From: PALSA-610 sp038213435
GTDB lineage: Bacteria; Actinomycetota; Acidimicrobiia; IMCC26256; PALSA-610
Direction of reading: 5' to 3'
Length of the DNA: 64,000 bases
Assembly: GCA_038213435.1 (NCBI GenBank)
Contig: JBBQTI010000014.1
Location: 18,711-82,710, forward strand
Part shown: positions 8,243 through 17,143 of the stretch, in pieces
Numbering within the stretch: the first letter of the stretch is position 1
Layout: each line of letters starts with the position of its first letter
Made by a program: the position numbers and the translations under genes
Notes under the pieces: model-generated
Seen by the model: the letters and a program-made list of their open reading frames with translations, nothing else
What the model was told of the DNA's origin: nothing
Databases searched by the model: none

Positions 8243-8754
8243 GTGCGAACGGTATCGCCGGCCGCCACACAGCCGAAACGTACGACCTCGACGGGTTCTT
8301 GTATACCCGCGACCGAGATCATTCCCGCCGGCTCGAACCGGGTGCCGGGGGGCGTGTGCTCGGCGAGGTCGACCGTCGCGAGGATCTCGTGCGGCCGGGC
8401 CAGCGTCGCGAGCCGCGCCGCGAGATTCACCGAGCGTCCGGTGTAGTCGTCGCCCTCGAGCAGGATCACGGCGCCGCCGGCGCAACCGGCGTGCACCGAC
8501 AGCGGCAGCTCGAGTTCGTGGGTCAGCGCTTCGAGCTTCGTCACCGCGGCAATGAGGTTGGGTGGTTCGACCGACACCAGCATGCAACCGTCGCCGAGCC
8601 ACTTGGCGATACGGACACCGAACTCGGTCGCGACCTGGCGGACCGCGCCCCGGAAGAGGGTCAGGACCCGCACCGACGCCTCGTCGCCGAACTGGTCACC
8701 GAACGATGTGAAGCCCGAGAGGTCGACGAACGAGAACCACCGCTCGACTCGCAC
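8239..8754 (-). CDS. Stand-alone class III nucleotidyl cyclase domain protein
   Basis: 171 aa, essentially one class III cyclase catalytic domain. Metal-binding Asp11 (FVDLSGF) and Asp55 (KWLGDG), purine-contacting Lys51, an Asp at 102-103, and the transition-state pair Asn110/Arg114 (GRSVNLAARL) all appear present, so the domain could be active as a homodimer making cAMP. There is no sensor, HAMP or membrane segment. The stop overlaps the ATG of the crotonase-family gene, implying coupled translation with an acyl-CoA enzyme. No cAMP-binding protein is recognisable nearby. Activity is inferred, not shown. Confidence 0.82.
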   Translation of the reverse strand: MRVERWFSFVDLSGFTSFGDQFGDEASVRVLTLFRGAVRQVATEFGVRIAKWLGDGCMLVSVEPPNLIAAVTKLEALTHELELPLSVHAGCAGGAVILLEGDDYTGRSVNLAARLATLARPHEILATVDLAEHTPPGTRFEPAGMISVAGIQEPVEVVRFGCVAAGDTVRT

Positions 8755-8766
8755 GAACCGAGTCTG

Positions 8767-9423
8767 TCACCTCGCGTACGAACATCCGGTAACGAAATCG
8801 ACGACGGCATCGGCGACGTCGGCGAGCACGGCATCGACCGTCAACCCGCTCGACTTCAGGGGCTTGAAGCCATGATCGCCCGTCTCGACCCAGTGGAACG
8901 ACACCGGTCCCTTCAGCCTCGTGGTTTCACGTTGCAGCTCGGCCGGGGTTCCGAACGCGTCGCGCGTGCCGCTCACGAAGAGTGCGGGCATGCGCAATCG
9001 CGCAAAATGCTCGACGCGCAGCTGTGTGGCCCTTCCCGGCGGGTGCAGCGGGTAGCCCAGTAGGACGAGCCCGAGTACCCGCGCGTCGGCGTCGGCGTCG
9101 GCGGCGACCATCGAACAGACCCGGCCGCCCATCGAACGACCTCCCAGGACGAGGCGTTCCGGCGGCAGCTTGGTGCGCCGCGCGAGCTCGCGCACCGCCT
9201 CTCGCACCGCCGCCTCGAGCACGGCCGCGCGATCGGGTGCCCGGCGCCCGGCGCCACGATACGGGAAGTTGAAGCGCAACGAAGGCACCTTCGCGTCGGC
9301 GAGCGCATCGGCGACGGTCGTCAACGTCGCCGCGTTCATGTCGGCACCGGCACCGTGCGCGAGCAGCACCGCGCGGTCGGCTCCGCGCTTCGGACCTTGG
9401 TACGCGAGATCCGTCAGCACCAT
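8767..9423 (-). CDS. Alpha/beta hydrolase (KANSL3/TEX30-like)
   Basis: 218 aa. Alpha/beta-hydrolase fold with strand LLAHGAG, nucleophile elbow GGRSMGGR, acid in VSGTRDAFG and His in ETGDHGFKP. The arrangement matches the dienelactone-hydrolase-like group annotated as KANSL3/TEX30 or 'alpha/beta family hydrolase'. ATG at 9423 gives a compact domain and overlaps the upstream S9 peptidase by 10 bases, indicating one operon. Substrate unknown. Confidence 0.85.
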   Translation of the reverse strand: MVLTDLAYQGPKRGADRAVLLAHGAGADMNAATLTTVADALADAKVPSLRFNFPYRGAGRRAPDRAAVLEAAVREAVRELARRTKLPPERLVLGGRSMGGRVCSMVAADADADARVLGLVLLGYPLHPPGRATQLRVEHFARLRMPALFVSGTRDAFGTPAELQRETTRLKGPVSFHWVETGDHGFKPLKSSGLTVDAVLADVADAVVDFVTGCSYAR

Positions 9424-11147
9424 CGCGAGAGAAACGTTGCGATACGGGCGAGCTCGTCGGCAACGGTCTCCGCGCGCCGCCATCCGTGACCCTCGCCCGC
9501 ATACTCGTGATATTCGACGATCCCGCCCGCGTCGCGCCGCGCGTCGGCGAACGCGGCTGTCCGATCGGCGCTGACGACGGGGTCTTCGTCGCCCTGCAAC
9601 AAGAGCACCGGCGCGCGCACATCGGCGGCGTGCGTGATCGGCGACCGGCCAATGTACGAATCCCGCGCGCCCGGCAAACAACCCACCAACCGGGACGCGT
9701 CGCCCGACTCGAAACGGTGCGTCGTCGCCGCGAGGTCGAGCAGGTCGGTCACCGGATACAGCGCGATCACTGCGGCGACGAGATCGGGATGCTGCGCGGC
9801 GACGTTCAACGCCGTGAAACCGCCCGCGCTCGCGCCCATGAGCGCCACCCGGCCCGGTACGGCCCAGCCTTCCTTGATCGCGTGCCTGATGCCCCCGGCG
9901 ACGTCGCCTACGTCGCGCTCGCCCCAACGGCCGTCGAGCGCGTTCCGGTACGCCACGCCGTACCCCGACGAGCCGCGGTGGTTCGGCTGCAGGACTCCGT
10001 AGCCTTGCTGTACGAGCCACTGCACCCGCGGGTTCCAATCAGCCAGGGCCTGACCGGTCGGGCCGCCGTGCACGTGCACGACGATCGGCGACGCTCCACG
10101 CGCTCCGGCCGAACGCCACAACAAACCGTGCACAGCCGCGTTCCCCGACTTCCACGTGACGGGCCGCGGCTCGACCAGGCCGGTTCGCTCGAATCCGGCC
10201 ACGGGCCCGCGCGCGATCGTCCGCCGGCCCGAGCCGTTCGCCGCAAGTACGACGACGTGCGCGGGCGTGACCGCGCCCGACCGCACACAGACGATCCCGC
10301 TCTCGCCCCACGCGAGATCACGGTGCCAACCGCGCGAGAGCTCACGCGCAGACTTGCGGCCGGGCGCGCCGATCGCGAGCCGACCGAAGCCGGACTCGTT
10401 GCGGCACCACGCGAGCTCGCCGCCGTCGGGCGACCACGCGAACGAACGCTGCCCCGCCGACCACGCCGGCTCGGCGCACTCGCGTTCGTGTTGGCCGGCG
10501 AGGGACTCACCGTCGACGACCAGCGCGCCGTCGCGGACCCACGCGAGTCGCGCCCCGTCGGGCGAGAAGCGCGCCTGACTGCACGCGCCGTCTTCCGCGA
10601 CGACGTACGGGGAGGCACCGGCGTCGCGGCGCATGATCCGCGACGCGTGCCACGGCATGTTCGGCAGATCCCACTCCTGCCACACGAGCACACGGCCATC
10701 GGGCGACCACGCCGGGTCCCACGCGTAGTCGGCGTGCGACACGCGCTGCGGCCAACCCGAACCGTCGAGCGGCACCGTCGCCACGTCGCACGTCTCATCG
10801 CGCTCGATCGCGCACGCCACCTCGCCGCGGACCGACACCGCGGGCGCGAGCGCCCGACCGTCGCGGGTGAGCACCCGCTCGACGCCACCATCGGCGTGCA
10901 CGACCACGAGGCGGCCGTCGCTCGCCGCGACCACGAGGGCGTCGTCGTCGACCCACGCGTAGCCGGCGCCGGCACCGCACTCGGCCGTCACGACGACCGG
11001 CGGTCCGTGGTCGGCCGGCGCGACCACCACGTCGGACCGGCCGTCGTACGTGTCGATCCATGCCAGGCGGGCGCCCGACGGCGACCACTGGGGGCCACTC
11101 ACGCTCCGTGAGCGGGTCATCATGGAAGGTGCAATCGAGGGCGCCAC
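9414..11147 (-). CDS. S9 family (prolyl oligopeptidase) peptidase
   Basis: About 577 aa. The first 320 residues hold WD40/PD40-like propeller blades (SPDGRVLVW, RFSPDGARLAWV, WSPDGGELAW), as in DPP4/acylaminoacyl peptidases. The C-terminal hydrolase domain has the nucleophile GASAGG near residue 435, the acid in LLQGDEDPVV and His in GEGHGW. No signal peptide is visible, so a cytoplasmic peptidase acting on short oligopeptides is likely. ATG at 11147 or the ATG pair at 11123 could be the start. Divergent from the GT4 gene. Confidence 0.88.
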   Translation of the reverse strand: MAPSIAPSMMTRSRSVSGPQWSPSGARLAWIDTYDGRSDVVVAPADHGPPVVVTAECGAGAGYAWVDDDALVVAASDGRLVVVHADGGVERVLTRDGRALAPAVSVRGEVACAIERDETCDVATVPLDGSGWPQRVSHADYAWDPAWSPDGRVLVWQEWDLPNMPWHASRIMRRDAGASPYVVAEDGACSQARFSPDGARLAWVRDGALVVDGESLAGQHERECAEPAWSAGQRSFAWSPDGGELAWCRNESGFGRLAIGAPGRKSARELSRGWHRDLAWGESGIVCVRSGAVTPAHVVVLAANGSGRRTIARGPVAGFERTGLVEPRPVTWKSGNAAVHGLLWRSAGARGASPIVVHVHGGPTGQALADWNPRVQWLVQQGYGVLQPNHRGSSGYGVAYRNALDGRWGERDVGDVAGGIRHAIKEGWAVPGRVALMGASAGGFTALNVAAQHPDLVAAVIALYPVTDLLDLAATTHRFESGDASRLVGCLPGARDSYIGRSPITHAADVRAPVLLLQGDEDPVVSADRTAAFADARRDAGGIVEYHEYAGEGHGWRRAETVADELARIATFLSRWC

Positions 11148-11209
11148 CGCCGGGCGACGCTAGTGCGCGGCTTGCCTTCCGGGTCACCCGGCCTCCATCC
11201 TGGTTCCTC

Positions 11210-12535
11210 ATGCCCACCGCCCGGTCTGCCCTTTCGCGCGCGCGCACGCCCCGACCCGGTGACCCGCTCCGGGTCGCGTTTCTCATCTACCGGGGGAACC
11301 CTCACTGCGGCGGGCAAGGCGTCTACAGCCGTCACCTGACCCGCGAGCTCACGGAGCTCGGCCACACGGTGACGATGCTCGCCGGCCCGCCCTGGCCGGT
11401 CGCCGACCGGCCCGTCACGCTCGAGCACGTTCCGAGCCTCGATCTGTACGAGCGCGAGAACCCGTTTCGCGTCCCGTGGCCCCACGAGTTCCGCACCCGG
11501 GCCGACGTGGAGGAGTTCGCCATCATGGCCGGCGCGGGCTTCCCCGAGCCCTACGCGTTCAGCCGACGCGTCTACGCGCAGCTGCGCAACCGTCGAAACG
11601 AGTTCGATCTGGTCCACGACAACCAGTGCCTCGGTCGCGGGCTGCTCGGGTTGCTGCGCGACGGCTGGCCCTTCGTGAACACGCTGCACCACCCCATCAC
11701 CGTCGACCGCGACCTCGACCTCGCCGCGGCGACATCGCCGTTGCGCAGGCTGACACTGCGACGCTGGTACGGCTTCTTGGGCATGCAAATGGACGTCGCG
11801 CGGCAGCTTCCCCGGCACATCACGGTGTCCGACAACTCGAAGAAGGACATCGTCGCCCAGATGGGCATCGACCCCGACACGTTGCACATCGTGCCGGTCG
11901 GCGTCGACCAGAAGCAGTTCCGTCCGTTGCCCCACGTCACACGGGTGCCCGGCCGCCTGATGACGACCGCGAGCGCCGACGTACCGTTAAAAGGTCTGAC
12001 CTACTTGATCGAGGCGTTGGCCAAGGTGCGTACCGAGCGCGACGACGCGCATCTCGTCGTGATCGGCCGGCCGCGCCACAGGTCGGCGGTCCCGGCGCAG
12101 ATCGAACGGCTCGGCTTGCAGGGAGCGATCGAGTTCGTCAGCGGCGTCAGCGACGAGCGAATCGTCGAGCTCTATGCCGAGGCGGAGATTGCCGTCGTCC
12201 CTTCCCTCTACGAGGGGTTCTCGCTTCCTGCCATCGAGGCCATGGCATGCGGAGTTCCGCTCGTAACGACCACCGGAGGCGCTCTGCCCGAGGTCGTCGG
12301 TACGCACGGCGAAAGCGCGATGACAGTGCCGCCCGGCGATCCCGGCGCGCTCTCGCAGCAGCTCATCGACGTGCTGAACGACGACCCGCTGCGGGCCCGG
12401 CTCGGCGAAGGAGGCCGTCGCCGCGTGCTCGACCGGTTCACGTGGCGCAAGACCGCGCAAGGCACCGCGGAGCACTACTACCTCGAGCTTCAAGCGCACG
12501 CGAAGCGACGCCGCGACTCGGGGTTTGCCGTCTGA
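11210..12535 (+). CDS. Glycosyltransferase family 4 (GT-B retaining)
   Basis: 441 aa. N-terminal GT-B domain starts VAFLIYRGNPHCGGQGVYSRHL, the glycine-rich acceptor loop of GT4 enzymes. The C-terminal domain carries the E-x7-E motif EGFSLPAIEAMACGVPLV that binds the nucleotide sugar. The ATG at 11210 follows a divergent 60-base intergenic stretch; a longer open frame upstream is antisense to the peptidase. Its stop shares one base with the methyltransferase start, so gene 1 of a coupled trio. A role in cell-envelope or storage glycan assembly is inferred; donor and acceptor unknown. Confidence 0.88.
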   Translation: MPTARSALSRARTPRPGDPLRVAFLIYRGNPHCGGQGVYSRHLTRELTELGHTVTMLAGPPWPVADRPVTLEHVPSLDLYERENPFRVPWPHEFRTRADVEEFAIMAGAGFPEPYAFSRRVYAQLRNRRNEFDLVHDNQCLGRGLLGLLRDGWPFVNTLHHPITVDRDLDLAAATSPLRRLTLRRWYGFLGMQMDVARQLPRHITVSDNSKKDIVAQMGIDPDTLHIVPVGVDQKQFRPLPHVTRVPGRLMTTASADVPLKGLTYLIEALAKVRTERDDAHLVVIGRPRHRSAVPAQIERLGLQGAIEFVSGVSDERIVELYAEAEIAVVPSLYEGFSLPAIEAMACGVPLVTTTGGALPEVVGTHGESAMTVPPGDPGALSQQLIDVLNDDPLRARLGEGGRRRVLDRFTWRKTAQGTAEHYYLELQAHAKRRRDSGFAV

Positions 12536-13284
12536 TGCTCACGGTCGACTTCGACCGGCTCGGGCTGGTGCGCGGCGAGCGCCTCCTCGACCTCGGCTCC
12601 GGCGGCGGACGTCACGCGTTCGAAGCAATGCGGCGCGGCGCGCGCGTCACCGCGCTCGACTACTCGGCATCCGATCTGAAGGACGTTGGCGCCGTTGCCG
12701 GCGCGATGATCGGGTCCGGCGAAGCCACGTACGAGCAGTGGGCCGGAGTCGTCAACGCCGACGCGCTCGACCTGCCCTTCCCGGCGAACGCGTTCGACCG
12801 CGTCATCGCGTCCGAGGTGCTCGAACACGTCTGGGACGACGAGCGCGCGCTCACCGAGATCGCCCGCGTGCTCCGCCCCGGCGGCCGGATTGCGGCGACC
12901 GTTCCTACGCGATGGCCGGAGCGGGTCTCGTGGGCGCTCAACTGGCACTACCACGACACGCCGGGCGGTCACGTCCGCGTCTACCGCCAGCACGAGCTCG
13001 AGCTGAAGCTCGAACGAGCGGGTTTCTTCCTGCGCGGATCGCACCACGCCCACGCCTTCCACTCGCCGTACTGGTGGCTGAAGTGCGCGTACGGGCTGGA
13101 CAACACCGAAGCCGCACCGGTCCGCCGCTACCACGACTTCTTGTGCATGCTCATCGAGCACGACCCGCGCTGGGCTCGGGTCACCGAGCGCGCGTTGAAC
13201 CCGGTGCTCGGCAAGAGCGTGGTGCTCTACGGCGAGAAGGTCGCACCGACGATGGCGAAGTGGGGGAAGCGAAGTCTTGGCTGA
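12535..13284 (+). CDS. Class I SAM-dependent methyltransferase
   Basis: 249 aa. SAM-binding motif I LLDLGSGGGRHAFEA at about residue 18, the acidic strand-2 end ALDY, then DLPFPANAFDRVIASEVLEHV and RVLRPGGRIAATVP, all Methyltransf_11-type signatures. The Trp/His-rich second half (SWALNWHYHDTPGGHVRVY) probably forms the substrate lid. The start codon overlaps the GT4 stop; the end overlaps the TTG start of the toroid protein by 8 bases. Likely methylates the product of its cluster; substrate unknown. Confidence 0.87.
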   Translation: MLTVDFDRLGLVRGERLLDLGSGGGRHAFEAMRRGARVTALDYSASDLKDVGAVAGAMIGSGEATYEQWAGVVNADALDLPFPANAFDRVIASEVLEHVWDDERALTEIARVLRPGGRIAATVPTRWPERVSWALNWHYHDTPGGHVRVYRQHELELKLERAGFFLRGSHHAHAFHSPYWWLKCAYGLDNTEAAPVRRYHDFLCMLIEHDPRWARVTERALNPVLGKSVVLYGEKVAPTMAKWGKRSLG

Positions 13285-14395
13285 TCACGAGCTCCCCGAA
13301 GTCGACGGCATCCTGACCCGCGCGCAGATCGCGCAGACGATCGACGCGATCGCGTCGGTGCAGCTGGGCGACGGCAACATCCCGTGGGCGCCCGGACATC
13401 ACACCGACCCGTGGAACCTGGTCGAAGCGGCGATGGCGCTCGACGTCGGCGCCCGATTCGCCGAGGCCGAGCGCGCGTACGAATGGCTGACGCGCACCCA
13501 GCATGATTCCGGTTCCTGGTACGCGTACTACTCGGGCAACGACGTGAAGGAACACACACTCGACACCAACGTCAGTTGCTACGTCGCCAACGGCGTGTGG
13601 CACCATTACCTCTGCACACTCGACGCGGGATTCCTCGAGGCGATGTTCCCGGTCGTCGAGCGTGCGATCGACTTCGCACTCGACAATCAGCATCCGACCG
13701 GCGAGATCGAGTGGGACGCCGATCCGGCCCGCGTCGACGGGAAGGGCGCGCTGCTCACCGGATCGTCGAGCATCTACTCTTCGTTGCGCTGCGCGATTGC
13801 CGCCGCCGAGCGCCTCGGTCGCGAACGACCCGACTGGGAGTTGTCGCTGGGATCGCTGGCCATCGCGATCGCGCACCGTCCCGATCGGTTCCTCGACAAG
13901 CATCGCTGGGCCATGGACTGGTACTACCCGATCCTCGTCGGCGTACTGCGCGGCCGCGCCGCCGAGGCGCGACTCGCCGCCAAGTGGGACACGTTCGTCG
14001 CGCCCGGCCGCGGCGTACGCTGCGTGTCCGACCAGCCGTGGGTCACCGCCGCGGAAACCTGCGAGCTCGTCATGGCGCTCGACGCGATCGGCCTGCACGA
14101 ACGCGCGCGCACTCTGTTCCGGTGGGTGCAATTCCTCCGGCACGACGACGGTTCGTATTGGACCGGAATGAACTTCGAAGACGACCGGTACGACGCTTGG
14201 GGCGAGTACTTCACCGCTGAGCAGCCGACGTGGAACAGCGCCGCAGTGGTTCTCGCCGCGAATGCGCTCGGTGGATCGGGCCCGACCGCGGGGATGTTCC
14301 GCGGTGAGGGTCTGCCCGGCGGGTTGACCGCCCAGGAGCTGATCGAGGCCGGCGCGACGATCGAAGCCGACCGCACCGCCCGCGATCGCCACTGA
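13277..14395 (+). CDS. Alpha/alpha-toroid (prenyltransferase/squalene-cyclase-like) protein
   Basis: 372 aa. Repeated helix pairs with GDGNIPWAPG, HDSGSWYAYY, QHPTGEIEW and HDDGSYWTGM look like the QW-type repeats of the terpenoid-cyclase/prenyltransferase toroid superfamily, the usual automatic annotation 'prenyltransferase'. The catalytic DxDD of squalene cyclases is not seen, so a sugar-processing (six-hairpin-like) or non-catalytic role is equally possible. The start is a TTG at 13277 preceded by a strong GGGGGAAG ribosome site at 13262-13269 and overlapping the methyltransferase. Third gene of the GT4-methyltransferase trio. Confidence 0.72.
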   Translation: MADHELPEVDGILTRAQIAQTIDAIASVQLGDGNIPWAPGHHTDPWNLVEAAMALDVGARFAEAERAYEWLTRTQHDSGSWYAYYSGNDVKEHTLDTNVSCYVANGVWHHYLCTLDAGFLEAMFPVVERAIDFALDNQHPTGEIEWDADPARVDGKGALLTGSSSIYSSLRCAIAAAERLGRERPDWELSLGSLAIAIAHRPDRFLDKHRWAMDWYYPILVGVLRGRAAEARLAAKWDTFVAPGRGVRCVSDQPWVTAAETCELVMALDAIGLHERARTLFRWVQFLRHDDGSYWTGMNFEDDRYDAWGEYFTAEQPTWNSAAVVLAANALGGSGPTAGMFRGEGLPGGLTAQELIEAGATIEADRTARDRH

Positions 14396-14460
14396 CCCGT
14401 CCCGGCGGCCGCGAGAGGGTGCCGCGCGCGCGACCGCGTTCGTCGTACCATTCGCGCCGA

Positions 14461-15288
14461 ATGCGGGGATGGCAGAGCGCCCGATCGAAGGCGAGAGCAG
14501 CCGGCGCGGCATCGTCCGACGCGACCATCGCGGCGCCGACCTGGCCGCCCATTGCGCCGTTCGAGGTGCCGGTCGTGGGAGCACTCGAACTGCCCGTCGA
14601 AATGGGCGAGATTGCCGAGACGGGTCAGATGGCGGCAGCGGCGGCCGAAACGCCGATGGTCGCGCGGCTCGGGTTACAGCCGGAGGTTCTGCGCCTGCTC
14701 GAGGTCGTGACGAACATGTGTGATCACGTCATCGAGTACATCGAGGCCGATCGGCGGGAGCGCCGGTTGATGATCGACACGCTCGCCCAGCTCACCCGGG
14801 TGCTCAGCGACCGCGCGGCGGCCGCGGTCGAAGCGCCGGCGCCCAACCCGCAATTCGAACCACCGGTCGAACCACCGGTCGAAACGCCGACCGAACCGTT
14901 CGACGCGCGCGAGCGAGTGATCGGCGGTTCGATGCCGGCCAGTCCCGAACCGGTCATCGATCTGCGCGAACCGGAACCGGATCCCGCATCAGAACCCGAA
15001 CCCCAACCGCAATCGTCGGATACGCCCCAATCTTCGGTCATGACGGTCACCGCCACGGAGATCGCGGTCGAAGTGCGCGGGCGGTTCGGCGACCGCTGGG
15101 TCGGCGGCTTCGAGATCTGCGAGGTCATGACGACACCCCACGGCCCGCGGTACCGGCTGCGGCGTCACCGCGACGGCGTCGTGCTCCCAGAGCTGTTCGA
15201 CGCGACGAGCATCCGGCACATCGAGACGTTCGATCAGCTGAACGACGATCAACTCAACGACTCGACGGGCTACTGGTCCCGTTCCTGA
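14461..15288 (+). CDS. Hypothetical protein with Pro/Glu-rich linker
   Basis: 275 aa, family not recognised. An Ala-rich N-terminus is followed by a helical segment (PEVLRLLEVVTNMCDHVIEYI, about residues 73-93, then RRERRLMIDTLAQLTRVL), a low-complexity Pro/Glu linker with PPVEPPVETP, and a compact C-terminal domain around GDRWVGGFEICEVMTTP. ATG 14461 is preferred; an in-frame ATG at 14419 exists. A TACCAT hexamer at 14446-14451 could serve as -10. Its 3' end overlaps the convergent methyltransferase by 35 bases. Function unknown. Confidence 0.6.
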   Translation: MRGWQSARSKARAAGAASSDATIAAPTWPPIAPFEVPVVGALELPVEMGEIAETGQMAAAAAETPMVARLGLQPEVLRLLEVVTNMCDHVIEYIEADRRERRLMIDTLAQLTRVLSDRAAAAVEAPAPNPQFEPPVEPPVETPTEPFDARERVIGGSMPASPEPVIDLREPEPDPASEPEPQPQSSDTPQSSVMTVTATEIAVEVRGRFGDRWVGGFEICEVMTTPHGPRYRLRRHRDGVVLPELFDATSIRHIETFDQLNDDQLNDSTGYWSRS

Positions 15289-15889
15289 GCACGCGCAGCG
15301 ACCCCGTCGTCGACACGGGCTCGAAGCCGTCAGCAACCGCGCGTTGCCAAACGTGAAACGGCGCCTGCCCGCCGGTAGACGGATCCTCGAAGACGTCGTG
15401 GATCGCCATGGCCCCGCCGGCGATCAGGTGCGGCGACCAGAGCGTGTAATCCGCGAGCGCGACGTCCTCGGCGTGGCCGCCGTCGATGAACAAGAAGCCG
15501 ATCGGCGTGCACCAAACCCGCGCGATCGGCGCAGAGAAACCGACGACGCCGATCACGACGTCTTCGAGATCGGCGGCTTGGATCGTCCGCCGGAAGAAGG
15601 GCAGCGTGTCCATCCGGCCGGTCTGGGGATCCACGACCTCACGGTCGTGATGCTCCCACCCCGCCTGGTTCTCTTCCGAACCGCGATGGTGGTCGACGGT
15701 GAACAACACCGTGCCCGCCTGCCGCGCCGCGGCGCCCAGGTACACGGCCGACTTCCCGCAATAGGTGCCGACCTCCAGCAACGGACCGATGCCGCCCGCG
15801 CGGTACGCCGCGTCGTACAGCGCCAGCCCTTCGTCGTCCGGCATGAAACCTTTCGCGGCGCGTGCAACCTCGAGCAGGCGATCGTCCAT
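15254..15889 (-). CDS. Class I SAM methyltransferase (Methyltransf_24-like)
   Basis: 211 aa. Motif I is LLEVGTYCGKSAVYLG, followed by the acidic VDHHRGSEENQAGW, and FLFIDGGHAEDVALADY, as in O-methyltransferase-like Methyltransf_24 proteins found in glycan and natural-product clusters. ATG 15889 or GTG 15892 is the start; the long upstream open frame is antisense to the GT87 gene. Convergent 35-base overlap with the hypothetical protein. Substrate unknown. Confidence 0.82.
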   Translation of the reverse strand: MDDRLLEVARAAKGFMPDDEGLALYDAAYRAGGIGPLLEVGTYCGKSAVYLGAAARQAGTVLFTVDHHRGSEENQAGWEHHDREVVDPQTGRMDTLPFFRRTIQAADLEDVVIGVVGFSAPIARVWCTPIGFLFIDGGHAEDVALADYTLWSPHLIAGGAMAIHDVFEDPSTGGQAPFHVWQRAVADGFEPVSTTGSLRVLRNGTSSPSSR

Positions 15890-15943
15890 CACGGGCGCGC
15901 AGACTAGGACGACCGGTCTCCGGGCGCGCGATACTGACCCGAC

Positions 15944-17143
15944 GTGAGGATGGCCGGGGCACGAGCGCTCGACGCGAGACGCATGCGCGCGCCGGCGCTC
16001 GCAATCGCCACGATCGGCCTCGTCTTCGGCACGATCCGGCTCATCGGACCGTTCGACTACGGGTACGACTTCGCCGTCTACCGCGCCGCCGGGAGTGCCG
16101 TCGTCCACCACGAATCTCTGTTCGGACCTTGGATCGGGCAACACCTCGACCATCCGCTGCCGTTCACGTACCCGCCGCTTGCCGCGGTGTTCGCGGTGCC
16201 GTTCGCGCTCATCGGCAACCGACTCGGCTACGCGCTCTGGAACGCCGCTTCGATCGTCGCGCTCGTCTTCGTGGTTCGGGCGACGACGAAGCCCATCGTT
16301 CGACGCTTCTCCAGTCCGGGCCTCGCGCTCGCCGTCGTCTGCGCGATCGCGATGGCGCTCACGCCGGTGCAGGACGAGATCGGCTTCGGGCAGGTCGGCA
16401 TCGTCCTGATGGCGATGTGCCTCTTCGATTGCGCACAACCGAGGACGCGCTGGCCCCGCGGCCTGCTCGTCGGCGCCGCGACCGCGATCAAGCTCGTGCC
16501 CGGGGTCTTCATCCCCTACCTGTGGTTGAGCGGGCGACGCCGCGCCGCCGTGGTCGCGACTGCGACGTTCGCCGTGCTCTCCCTCGGTGGCGCGGCGGTG
16601 ATGCCCGCCGACTCGAAGACGTTCTGGACCTCACGGGTATTCGACAACGGTCGCGTGGGCAGCTCCGGCTATGTCAGCAATCAATCGCTGAACGGAATGC
16701 TCGCGCGCGCCTTCGGGTCGCACGTTCATCTCTTGTGGCATCTCGTCTGGTTCATGCTCGCCGCGGCGACTGCCGGGTTCGGCCTCCGCCGGGCGGCGCT
16801 CGCGAGCCGCCGGGGGCAGGAGTTGCTCGGCATCGCGCTCGCCGCGCTCGTAGGGGTGCTCGTCTCGCCGGTGTCGTGGATTCACCACTTGGTGTGGATC
16901 GCTCCGGTGCTCGCCGTGTTGGTCGGCGACGCCACCGATCGGCGCCGCGTCACATTGGCGGCCTCGATCGCGATGCTGTTCGCGCTGCGCCTTCCCTACC
17001 TCGGCGACAACATCCCGCCGGCTTGGCATGTCGGCTGGATCGCGGCGTTGCTGCGCGACTCCTACGGGCTCTTGTGCATGTACCTTCTGTTCGCGCTCGC
17101 GCGGCTCGCCGCCGTTGCGCTACCGGTCACCGAACCCGCATGA
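15944..17143 (+). CDS. GT87 (DUF2029) polyprenol-phosphate-mannose-type glycosyltransferase
   Basis: 399 aa, about ten hydrophobic membrane segments. The first extracytoplasmic loop contains DFAVYRAAGSA, with the catalytic-type Asp of GT-C enzymes, and further on FTYPPLAAV and VSNQSLNGML, typical of the DUF2029/GT87 family that includes PimE and other actinobacterial mannosyltransferases. It should add a hexose from a polyprenyl phosphate carrier outside the membrane. GTG 15944 (or ATG 15950) start. It lies near the GT4 cluster in the same direction, supporting a glycan locus. Its end overlaps the convergent small gene by 17 bases. Confidence 0.84.
   Translation: MRMAGARALDARRMRAPALAIATIGLVFGTIRLIGPFDYGYDFAVYRAAGSAVVHHESLFGPWIGQHLDHPLPFTYPPLAAVFAVPFALIGNRLGYALWNAASIVALVFVVRATTKPIVRRFSSPGLALAVVCAIAMALTPVQDEIGFGQVGIVLMAMCLFDCAQPRTRWPRGLLVGAATAIKLVPGVFIPYLWLSGRRRAAVVATATFAVLSLGGAAVMPADSKTFWTSRVFDNGRVGSSGYVSNQSLNGMLARAFGSHVHLLWHLVWFMLAAATAGFGLRRAALASRRGQELLGIALAALVGVLVSPVSWIHHLVWIAPVLAVLVGDATDRRRVTLAASIAMLFALRLPYLGDNIPPAWHVGWIAALLRDSYGLLCMYLLFALARLAAVALPVTEPA

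Noticed and set aside
9486..11111. Plus-strand open frame of 541 codons
   Set aside because: Antisense to the S9 peptidase with its complete catalytic triad; no domain likeness.
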